From Hexactinellida sp. DTS-2022 (Eukaryota; Porifera; Hexactinellida): 64,000 nucleotides of DNA. Under the pieces are notes generated by a model. That model worked only from the letters and a program-made list of their open reading frames with translations. It was not told where the DNA came from and ran no database searches. Positions 35,324-44,449 of this stretch are shown piece after piece. Positions within the stretch are counted from its first letter, which is position 1. Every line of letters begins with the position of its first letter. The stretch spans positions 1,302,001 through 1,366,000 of the forward strand of contig JAPNXP010000013.1 of the NCBI GenBank assembly GCA_028753945.1, in the 5' to 3' direction. The position numbers were made by a program, and so were the translations under genes.

Positions 35324-35838
35324 CAGGAGTTCTTAACCTGGGGGAAATTTCCCTCTGGGGGGAAATATCGGGAATATAAGGGGGAAATCAATTTAGACAA
35401 AATTAATAATAAATTTAATAATAATCAACTTAATTAAATAAAATATTATAAACCATCTATTTATCTACATAGGTCATTTCAAAAGTACTGATCACCAATC
35501 ATATTGATGTTATGCTCTATGGTTTGCTAAATATGTAACCAGCAGACATCCAAAAGATTGTTTGTTCATGGCTACTTTTTTCCTTGTACAAATGAAGGGG
35601 GAAATAGGGTAGAGTGAACAGGCCAAAAGGGGAAATTGTATAAAAAAGGTTAAGAACCAGGCACGGATCCACCGGGGGGGTGCGGGGGGGTGCGCACCCC
35701 CCCAACTCTTCATGAGATTGGATTGAAGAGACTATCACATTTCACAGATAGCTAAATTAGAGTGATTATTACGATATGGTTTAAATTTGCACCCCCCCAC
35801 TAATTCTAGCCTGGATCCGTCCATGTTAAGAACCCCTG
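35324..35838. mobile_element. hAT MITE inside the P-type MITE, duplication CCTTAGAG
   Basis: CAGGAGTTCTTAACCTGGGG at the left and the complement of CAGGGGTTCTTAACATGG at the right. Perfect 8-bp repeats CCTTAGAG lie at 35316-35323 and 35839-35846. It holds a further insertion at 35658-35825. Confidence 0.9.
35658..35825. mobile_element. 168-bp hAT MITE, duplication TTAAGAAC (innermost)
   Basis: CAGGCACGGATCCACCGGGG at the left and the complement of CATGGACGGATCCAGGC at the right. Perfect 8-bp duplication (35650-35657, 35826-35833). A second full copy of exactly the same length, in opposite orientation, is at 56807-56974. The two are almost identical. Confidence 0.92.
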
Positions 35839-36089
35839 CCTTAGAGTATAGAATGTTATGATCAAACGGTCCAGAGAAAATTACGGCTCATTCTATGGGT
35901 TTGAGAAGAATCAAGGGTCCGCAGGCATTGGAGGAATTGTTGTAACAGGTTTAAAACCAAAATTTGTGTAAATCACAGGTAAATCACTACTTTACAAATG
36001 TTTTTCGGTTAATTGGGATCTCAGCTTAATTGGGACAAGAGGCCTGGAACAAACTTGTCCCAATTAAGCGGAGTAAACTGTATATGCCT

Positions 36090-36600
36090 TTAATGAATAA
36101 ATTGGCCTAGGTTTGTGTCATAATTGGGGTGCCAAATTCCTTTGTTTCCTTATATATAAACGTAATCAGGGGAGGTGCTAGCTCGGTGTCAGTGGAGTGT
36201 AGTGCTGCGAACTGAAACTGAATTAAAACTGTAACTGAATTAAAACTGAAATAGTTTTAGCGATTTTTCTAAACTGTAACTGTAACTGTAACTGAAATGT
36301 ACTCGTTTATAAAACTGTAACTGTAACTGTAACTGAAATATATTTTTCTCCAACTGAAATTAAAACTGAAATTGAATTTCTTCAAATTTAATTCCGGTTT
36401 GCAGCACTAGTCAGGCGGCACAAAATGAAATTAGAAAAAATGAAACTAGAATATGTTGTCTGCAGACCTTGGAACCTAGATGAAATACGAAATTGTACTG
36501 ACTGTGGTAAAAATTGTAACTGAAATGAAAATTGTAACTGAAATGAAAACTGTAACTGAATTAAAACTGTAACTGAATGAAAAATTTTGACCTGGCCTGA
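36090..36600. repeat. ACTGTAACTGAA-rich element
   Basis: From TAGTGCTGCGAACTGAAAC (36201) to the complement of CTAGTGCTGCAAACCG (36412), the interior is TGTAACTGTAACTGAAATTA repeats. More of the same motif continues at 36510-36590. Probably a MITE with satellite interior; no clean duplication. Confidence 0.55.
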
Positions 36601-36890
36601 CCTAGTCTATCAAAGGGTCAACTCGGTGGATTTAATTTTTCAGATATATCAACGCCACTTTTCCCATAAAGCGCGTTAAACGCGCCATGCCATTTAACGC
36701 TTTGATTTTGACCTGAAATTGACCTGAGAATGTGAAATACCTGACCTGACCTGACCTGTATGATTTTTTCCCACCATGACCAGACCTGACCTGAACGTTA
36801 ATATTGTATATTAGACCTGACCTCACCTGATCTGACAATGCGGGACCTTTGACAAGCCTGTGTGGCACAGCCTAACTCAGGTTGGGCACA
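36600..36890. repeat. GACCTGACCTG-rich block
   Basis: GACCTGACCTGACCTG variants lie at 36590-36605, 36700-36760 and 36780-36835 around a spacer with GCGCGTTAAACGCGC (a perfect palindrome, 36671-36685). Possibly another satellite-filled MITE; its ends were not resolved. Confidence 0.45.
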
Positions 36891-36959
36891 CTAACATTAA
36901 TGTCGCACCCGACGTGGGGCACATGACCCACCCTCCCGACGCCACTGGACGTATTTAAA

Positions 36960-37400
36960 TAAACTGTGAATAATATTGCCGAAATACTTAACTATTTATA
37001 CGTAGATAATTGTCAATTGGGCAAATGTGTCTTAACACCTTGAGGCGTTGAAGACATGGCGTAGAGAATACAAAATTGCAGCTGTACTGCCATAATTTTC
37101 GTTTTGAGGCACTATCAATTAACCAGCCACCAAATATAGAGTCTACAAATGAAAATACTGAGGCACAGCTTAAATTATGGATTTTTTTATTTGTATTTGT
37201 ATAGAGGTGATAACTTATTAGTTATATAATGAGCTCATCAAAAATTTAATCTCGTATGCTTACGAGGCAGTTAAAATATACAAATTCCGATTTCACATTT
37301 TAATAGAACATTTGTAATCAATTACGATTATTTTCTACTGAGATAAAGCTACATTCCCATGAGCCACAAGTGGCATGTGGCAGACACTAAACCACTTAAC
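36960..37400. repeat. dispersed repeats (copies of 30070-30350 and 28440-28670)
   Basis: 36990-37190 matches 30090-30340 and 37190-37390 matches 28440-28670. The two repeats being adjacent here suggests they belong to one longer unclassified element. Confidence 0.5.
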
Positions 37401-37406
37401 GTATAG

Positions 37407-38478
37407 CCGTGACCTTCGTTATATAAGGCCAATTCACGACTTTAAAAAAAATTGAACCATGGATGAGTTCGAAGTCCATTGTAAAATAGAGGGTTCTTTT
37501 TTATCTCGATTATTAGTAATGGTATACCTGAAATATAACTTGTAACTATATGGGAACATCCGAACATGATATCAAGGTATACATAGCACCTTTCAAATAG
37601 TAATATGTCATCATCTGATGGCGTAATCGTCAATTTTCGCGCGAATTATCATGTTTTAAAGCCTGCTTTTAACATTGTTTTTAAACGCTTTATAAATGTT
37701 CAACATTGTACGTAGTGATACCCAGATCTAGTTAAATAAAATATATCGAAATTATAAATGGAATGTTGACAAATTCCTCGGTAGTGAGGCAAATGTTATG
37801 AGATAATTAACTCGTATTCCGTATATGGTATGAGCTCATGAACTTAAAAAGTAATAAAGTTAGGCATATAAAATGTACTATCTATGAATAGGAAGTTACC
37901 TATTGCGGAGTTTACATAACATTTATAGTTTTGGAGTTAGGGCTCATTTTAGGAAATATACATTTTCCTCACAACCGAGGAATGTGTCAAAATTCCATTT
38001 ATAATTTCGATATATATTTTATTTAACTAGATCTGGGTATCACTATGTACCAATGTTGAACATTTATAAAGCGTTTAACAATGTTAAAAGCAGGCTTTAA
38101 AAACATGGTATTTCGCGCGAAAATTGACGATTACGCCACAGATGATGACATATAACAATTTTGAAAGGTGCTACAGTCTGTTCTCTCTAATTGTCCACTT
38201 CTCTAACAGTCCACTTATTTACTCGTCCAAAACAACTATTTCTATATCTATAATAGTCCACTTAGGCCCAATTGCCCACTGGTGGACTATTAGAGAGAAC
38301 AAAAGTGTATGTATACATTGATATCAGATGTTCCCATATAGTTACAAGTTATATTTCAGGTATACCATTACTAATAATCGAGATAAAAAAGAACCCTCTA
38401 TTTTACAATGGACTTCGAACTCATCCATGGTTCAATTTTTTTAAGTTGTGAATTGGCCTTATATAACGAAGGTCACGG
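37407..38478. mobile_element. Giant foldback element, 5-bp TATAG flanks
   Basis: The left half (37407-37880) and right half (37905-38478) are near-identical inverted copies, starting CCGTGACCTTCGTTATATAA. TATAG is repeated at 37402-37406 and 38479-38483. A 134-bp pogo-like MITE in the right arm (38174-38307) is absent from the left arm, so it came later. There is no coding sequence. The spacer holds a core similar in design to the P-type MITE (ATTCCTCGGTAGTGAGGC against ATTCCTCTGTTGCCTTGG). Confidence 0.82.
38174..38307. mobile_element. pogo-like MITE inserted in a foldback arm
   Basis: TA is at both sides. CAGTCTGTTCTCTCTAATTG at the left and the complement of CACTTTTGTTCTCTCTAATA at the right. 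The empty site survives in the other arm (37578-37590). Diverged relatives lie near 52340-52400. Confidence 0.88.
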
Positions 38479-38596
38479 TATAGCCTACTTTCAGTCCCGG
38501 CAAAATATATTTCAACAAACAGGAATTTTAATGCAGACACAGCTAGCCGCGTAATAAAGGGTATTAAACTACCCTGAAATGACTTTAAAAATAGTA

Positions 38597-41500
38597 CATA
38601 GCATTCTATACACTAAGGCAATGGTGGTCACTAAAAATTTTGGACCAGGGATTGGTTAAGTACTTCAAAACAACATTTTCTAAAATGGTAATTTGTTCAA
38701 TTTTCCCATTAATTTTAGCTACCCTCATCATCCTGACAACATATTATTGTCAATTAAAACGATTGGAAAATATAAGGAGTTTAATATATAATACAGTATA
38801 CTCATACAAACACAGAAATTGATATAAATGTTATTATGATACTAAGGAGCTTAAGACAGCAATACGTAATAGAGATATACTTCTAAGAGGGAGTAGTCAC
38901 ACTTAATACATCTACAGGAACAGCAACAGGTTGACTGAATAAAACTAAAAGAAATAAAGAAAAATTAATTCTTGAATTTAGTAAGCTTACTATTATCACG
39001 CTTCAATACTAGTACATTATAATTCTTAACTCTATTAGATAATAAACAGTTGGAAACAGTGAGAAAAAGTTTTCGTAGAATGTCCCACCGCGATACATTG
39101 CATTCACATACGAATCTCCAAAGTGTGCTATGCTCTAGTTCCATAGTGGCCCATGCCAGTTGAACAAGTTTTGTACGGGAAGAGCCTGAGTAAAAGTTGT
39201 CAAATTGTTCCCTATGACTGTCAATTTTGCTAAATATATCAAAAATGACCTTAATGCATTCAAGAACATGGCTCGATGGATATTTGAGAGAACCCCTATC
39301 TAGCAATTCTATGAGTATAGACTGACTGCCCATGTCATCATTCACATGTAAGGATTTTTCAGTACACAGAAATTTCCTGCACAATATACAATTACTAGAT
39401 TTTTTGAGATAAGAAAATACAGCATAGCCAGCGACAAACGCGAGGCACTCAACTTGAGATGCTGCCATTTCCGGAAGGCTGATTTCATTTAAGGTTGACA
39501 AATAGGAATCTACATCAAAACTAGCAGCATGTTCATCGTCATTTGAGTGAAAAAATGTACCTAAATACTCTAAGAGACTAGTAGGTCTCTCAATAGTATC
39601 AGATTCTCTTTTGATCTGAAACAATTTTAGAATATTAGAAAGCTGAAGCCGGCGCTCAGACTCCAGGATTTGACAATATGAAATGTGATACTGTGAACCT
39701 GACATTTGCCGGTACAAACCAAAATGGTGTTCTAAAGCATCGTTTTGTATCCTTGATGTCAGAAGGTATTTGAAACCATATTTTGTACAAATCAATTCGA
39801 GTAGTAAAGGTAATGCCTTGCAGGTATGTATAAAGCTTTTAAAAGTTTGAGGAGATAATTTTCCTTTCGCTGTAGGAAGAGCTCTCCAGCACTCTAACCA
39901 AGACACAAAGTTTTTGAGAAACAATAATCGAGAGTCGTTCAAACACAAGGGTGCAGACATTTCGTCATTAAAACGAATATTCTTCCCTACCCAGTTTACA
40001 TTAAACATTTTCCAAACATCATTGATTAATTTCAAAAATTCAACAGTTTGAGTTTTGTCTACAATGTTCTTTTCCAAGTTATATGCTAACAGTCCCGCTG
40101 ATGTTGATTCGTGAAAAACCCTAAGTGCTAAATTGACATTTTGTCTTTCCAGGCTAGATGGCCAACAGGCTTTTGATGTTAATCTGGGAGCACGCTTGAA
40201 TAAATTGCACTTATCCGAATTGAATACAGTTCTTATGTCCTGAAAGGATGAATAGCATATGGTAGGGTACATAGAATTAGAAAATGAACTGGTATCAATA
40301 CCAAGTTCTGAGGTATTGATGGAAACTCTGAGGTTATTAGGAGGCTTATTTTCGGTATGTGTGTAGTCATGAGGTTTGCATTCAGTAAATTTTGGGAAGA
40401 TAAAGACCTTTTCGTAGTCTTTTAAATTGAGCCAATTGTTCCTAACAGACTTAATAATATGCACAACGTCAAAGAATAAAATTAGATCTCTGAATGGATC
40501 ACATGGATGTTTTACTATGGGCATCAGAGATTTTTGGTCAGCTGAAAAAAGTTTAAATAAACTGACATTTAGTGGGTAGTTATCAGTGCATATTGCGTCA
40601 ACATATATATTACATCTTTCGATATCAGAGATAGTTTTTGTAACAATGGGAAAAAGAGCCGTAGCAGAGCTAGAACCGAGAGGGACTAGACGTACAATTG
40701 TGGAAAATTTTGTCATAAAACTAGATACCATCATAGAAAACACAGTTGTAGGTGGATCTTCCGGATGGTCAATAGAGCCTATTATTTTACCACCTTTATA
40801 GCTGGCATCACTACGTATGTGTACTTCGTCCATTTGAAGTATGACGTGTCGCTCGCTGTCATTAAATGAGGATGAAAACTCTTTAAGAACATTTAGATAA
40901 TCGCTATCTAAACCGATATAATTTTTTATTTTGAGGAGATTACGCTCATGTGGTAGAGTTAAACAATTCGAAGATTGAATAAGACGGTAACAAGCTGGTG
41001 AAATACCATGAACCTTAAGGGAAAAAACCTGTGTTAAAACACTATATCGGCGCCCAAATTTGGAAACTTTCAAAGATTTCAATTGGTCAAGTAAAAAATG
41101 AAACCCTATTTTTGATGAATTAAAGAGGTTATCATTTATAGCTTCGTCGGCAGCGAAATCTAAATCATCATATCATGATCTAGTAATTTAATAACGTGTT
41201 CCAAATTACTAATGGCATTTTCTAGGCAGGTTGTAACAGTGGGTTGTGGTGTTTCTGAACTTTGATTAATCTTAGGCCTAGGTAAACAATCTATTTCTAA
41301 TAACAGGGTCTCAATTTGACGGATGTCACTAACTTGGTTCATGGAGAGATCTATTTGATATTTTTGTTGATGAAAGGCCGTGATATATAAATCAGAATTT
41401 ATCGCAAGCGATGCTTCAATATGAGGTTGACTATCCTTAACTAGGATCTTAAGGAAAATAATAGAATTTAAATCCGGTATATGACTAGTCCAACCATTGG

Positions 41501-42742
41501 AGAGGTCAATGTATGACAATTTATCAATAATATCAGCAATTAACGAAATTGAAAACTTAGCTGTTGTGGTTGCACTCTCTTCTCTGCTTAGCTTCATTGC
41601 TGTTTCAGTCAGGGTTACTTCTTTCTGTTCTCTTGAGAATCTCCTCGGTCTTTCATTGGTGTCAGAGAGGTAGCTGGGACAGCTTGGGAAAATGCATGGT
41701 ATCGCAGACTTAGATACGGCATATTTTTGGCGAGGTACATCAACATATTTACTTCCATCAAAATATCTTATTGATTTTTCGATATCTTCCTCTTTAAAGT
41801 GGAGTATGCATATCTAGATGTATACAAAAATACAGTTGAAGTGGCACCTTGTTAATCAATTATTACCTATACGGTTAAATAAGGTGTATTTGAGGTCAAA
41901 CTAAGGAAAATTTCAATAACGAGGTTCAGATTGCATAATCAACACTTGTACTTTTAATTAATTAAATTATTATAGTAACTGAATCAGAGTTTCGTTGAAA
42001 AATCATTATTTTAATGTAAGAATTACTAACCCTTGGAATCTTGTTGTTTTGGTAGTCTTCTCTGGGTCTGGGAATAGCCTTGAACCATTTTTCCCGAAGA
42101 TCCTCATCTTTTGGGAAATTAAAAATTTTCGTGAAATCTTCTCCTCTGTAATTGGAGGTACAGCCAGGCACAACACAAGACATCGTATTCAGTCAGATAG
42201 ATATATTATACTGGTTGAGGTATGTATTTGGAAGTGCGAGTGGATTGGAATAGAATAGAAGGGGCAAGTAAATTTTTTTAGAATCCCATTAATATCCATC
42301 AATGTAAATTTTACATTATGGGTGGATAAAAAAAGGTGGATAAAAATAAGATGTTTAAGTGACACGCAATATCAGTTCCTTTGAACATCAGTTCAAATAC
42401 AAGTATACTCATATAGATTACTAATGAGTCAGGCCTGCTTATTATGAACAAAATATAGTTAATTAATTGTTAATAAATTTCTATTTTATATTAAAAGCCT
42501 TATTAGTTATTTTCCCAATTAACAATTTAAATTTATAATGTATTCGAGTTCGTATATTATTAAATTTGTGTATAATGAACACAATCCATAATACACGAGG
42601 CTGATTGTAACTATTAAATAAGGATTTTATTAAACTGATGTACAAAATAACGAAAAAGCATTTTGTCTAGTTGAAGTATTTAACCAATCCCTGGTCCAAA
42701 TTTTTTAGTGACCACCATTGCCTTAGTGTATAGAATGCTATG
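38597..42742 (-). mobile_element. Nearly intact THAP/P-type transposon
   Basis: The two termini share 72 bp of inverted repeat (CATAGCATTCTATACACTAA at each end) with about three differences. Both sides carry AATAGTA (38590-38596, 42743-42749). The length of 4146 bp and a two-exon THAP transposase on the minus strand make it an autonomous-size copy. It sits in the MED14 intron, in the same orientation as the host gene, ending 140 bp from an exon. Confidence 0.93.
38965..42183 (-). CDS. P-element-type transposase with THAP domain (two exons, one frame break)
   Basis: Exon 1 (42183-42031) encodes MSCVVPGCTSNYRGEDF and W33. The intron (42030-41814, donor GTTAGT, acceptor CATCTAG) is phase 0. 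Exon 2 (41813-38965) opens ICILHFKEEDI. The joined finger has Cys3, Cys8, Cys53, His56 and an AIPCIFPSCPS motif like the THAP AVPTIF box. Next come a helical leucine-rich region (41600-41160), then the RNase-H-like core: RHVILQMDEVHIRSDASYKG (presumed first Asp), YVDAICTDNYPLNVS (second), and NDALEHHFGLYRQMSG (Glu). The C-terminal domain ends at KRDNSKLTKFKN. About 930 residues in all. A single frame change near 41165 separates the helical region from LDFAADEAINDN; otherwise the frame is open. The family binds its own termini through THAP and in Drosophila uses GTP as cofactor. Confidence 0.92.
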
Positions 42743-42881
42743 AATAGTAGTATTGCTCTATATATATAAATTCCATTAATACGCATTACATTATACATAT
42801 TACACGTGTTACGTACCCAATAAAAGACTTATTAAACAACTAAGCTTAAATAAGAGTCAGTATTTAAAGTTATACTAATAC

Positions 42882-43237
42882 CTCAAAATGTCGATTGCAC
42901 TGACAATACAGAACTGAGGGAGCTCTGAACCTCTCAATTCCTCCCTTTCTTGTATATATAACAAGTCTGCTGTTTCAATATATATTCTTGACTGTTGATC
43001 TAAGTGTGATGTAAATGTAGCAAGGCTATTAGAAGTTTCAGGTGAGGATGCCCAGTTAGCAAGGGCGAGCAAACGAACAAACTGGTGGTTAGTTTTTCTT
43101 GCAAATTTTGCCAATTGTATTTTCCGTTCAATATCTGATTTTGTTGGAAGTAATTCAGACAGTTGGGAGAGATCATGGTATGTTGATTGAATTAGCTGAT
43201 GAAGTAGTTCTCCAAGAGATATAGAAAGATCCACCAT
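42882..43237 (-). CDS. MED14: MED14 exon (first visible), N-terminal helical domain
   Basis: It encodes about 118 residues: MVDLSISLGELLHQLIQSTY, DLSQLSELLPTKSDIERKI, QLAKFARKTNHQFVRLLALA and SHLDQQSRIYIETADLLY, ending with FCIVSAIDILR. It matches the most conserved N-terminal block of animal MED14 (TYHEL...ELLPRKTDVERKIEIVQFASRTRQLFVRLLAL). The donor is AG|GTATTA at 42882/42881, phase 2, compatible with the exon at 15915. The ATG directly follows TTATTTTTAG, which is also a good acceptor. The true start may therefore lie in an upstream exon that I did not find, or this ATG is the start after a non-coding first exon. Mediator function: scaffold of the complex that bridges activators and RNA polymerase II. 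It is a host gene with no lesion. Confidence 0.93.
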
Positions 43238-43878
43238 CTAAAAATAATAATTGTTCCTTAAACAGATGTAAGAAAAATAAATTGAAATTTCGAAACAGAA
43301 CAGTCACGAAGTAAGTTGTCCCCAAGAAAAATTATCATCCCCGCATTATAGTATTTCCCCCTCCATATCACAAAAAAAAATAGAACATAGAAAATTGAAG
43401 TTAAAATATGTCTACTTTATATTAAAAACACTAAAAACCCGCCGGAGGCTGGACACGATATTTCCCATCACCTTGAAGGAGGGGGACTAAGCAAGAATTT
43501 ATTGTCCGAATCGTATATTTTCCGTTAGTCACATCCCAAATCAATTTATACTGAGATGTCATCATGATATCTAATATATTTAATTAACTGAGAATCGTTC
43601 GGGTTCCCAAATTCAGGTTTATTGGTTTTTTGTGAACCCTGATGTATTTAGCTCAACAAAATAAAAAGCATTTGGCCTACCTGACGATAATATTTTGCTG
43701 ATCTGATATTAGTATTCGGTTGACCAAATAGTATTATTCAGTTGACCGAATAGTACAATTTGTCAACCGAATGCTAACCTAGATTCAACAAAATATAATT
43801 ATCAGGTGAAGCAAATACTTGTAATTGTAGACATGGATATATATTGTCCAAAATGACAAATAATACTGGGTTTCGGTA
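43238..43878. other. MED14 upstream intron or 5' flank
   Basis: AT-rich, no coding signal. TTCGGTTGACCAAATAGT-type repeats at 43715-43785 look like a worn MITE that the Transib element may have entered, as related motifs follow its other end at 48140-48180. Confidence 0.4.
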
Positions 43879-43916
43879 CACAGTGGTCCAGAATGGCGAT
43901 TATCTTCGAATAGGCA
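43879..43916 (+). repeat. Transib left terminal repeat, long-spacer form
   Basis: CACAGTG, then 16 bp (GTCCAGAATGGCGATT), then the 15-bp block ATCTTCGAATAGGCA. The first six spacer bases are shared with the other end. This is the end nearer the transposase 3' side. Confidence 0.9.
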
Positions 43917-43924
43917 TTTTTACA

Positions 43925-44350
43925 CATCCTAGGTACATAGAATGTATTATTTGGGTATGGGTTATCGAACCTAAGAAAGCGATTGGTGTAATCAGAATTA
44001 CTGTATGGCTTCAATTTTTTAAATTATGACGTCATCATATTCAAACAAAATGCCATTTCGTCTCTATAATTGGCTCTAAATGGACAATATACACATAGAA
44101 TGTATTATTTGGGTATGGGTTATCAATCATAAGGAAGAGATTAGTATGATCAGAATTCTTGTATGGCTTCAATATCTGTAATTATGACGTCATCAAATTT
44201 GAAAAAATTGTCTTTCATATCTAAAATGTTATTTATCTTGATAATAGAGTACCGAAATATATTAATTAGGTATATGATGACATTCCTAGGATATCGATTG
44301 GGATTATTTATTATTTTAAAATATTTATAAGTTTTTAAATTATACAATAA
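43925..44350. repeat. direct repeats of about 115-150 bp in the Transib 3' region
   Basis: ACATAGAATGTATTATTTGG to ATTATGACGTCATCA occurs at 43935-44040 and 44093-44199, with a weaker third unit at 44245-44345. They lie between the transposase stop and the left terminus and could be accessory binding sites, but this is a guess. Confidence 0.7.
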
Positions 44351-44449
44351 CAAGACATTATTATCTTTCTGAGCTTCAACAGTTTACATAAATTTCTTAT
44401 TAATTACAATCGCTACAGAAACAATTATTACTACCTATATCACAAATAA

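Larger units (their letters stand above)
34385..35860. mobile_element. P-type foldback MITE, 7-bp duplication ATCAAAC
   Basis: Its outermost 27 bp (CATAGCATTCTATACTCTAA, then GGCAATG) match the ends of the P-type element at 38597-42742 with one mismatch. Identical heptamers ATCAAAC flank it (34378-34384, 35861-35867). Apart from later insertions it is a giant palindrome: 34385-34860 pairs with the complement of 34880-35323. A hAT MITE (35324-35838) interrupts the right terminus. It is non-coding and presumably moved by the P-type transposase. Confidence 0.88.
33357..36080. mobile_element. pogo-like element carrying four nested insertions
   Basis: TA flanks both sides (33355-33356, 36081-36082). 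The termini CAGTGTACTCCGCTTAATTT and the complement of CAGTTTACTCCGCTTAATTG pair, with iterated CTTAATTGGGACA motifs inside each end. Removing the nested elements leaves about 550 bp of its own sequence. No transposase was found. It was the oldest element of this nest. Confidence 0.8.
15916..42881 (-). other. MED14: Giant (about 27 kb) MED14 intron
   Basis: It lies between a consensus donor (AG|GTATTAGT, 42881 and below) and acceptor (TTTATTTAG) on the minus strand. Nearly all the content I can interpret is transposon sequence, including one nearly intact P-type element whose end lies 140 bp from the upstream exon. No alternative MED14 exon was recognised inside. Confidence 0.85.

Noticed and set aside
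42749-43237. Treating ATG 43237 as the certain MED14 start
   Set aside because: The preceding TTATTTTTAG is a good splice acceptor, so an upstream exon is equally possible.
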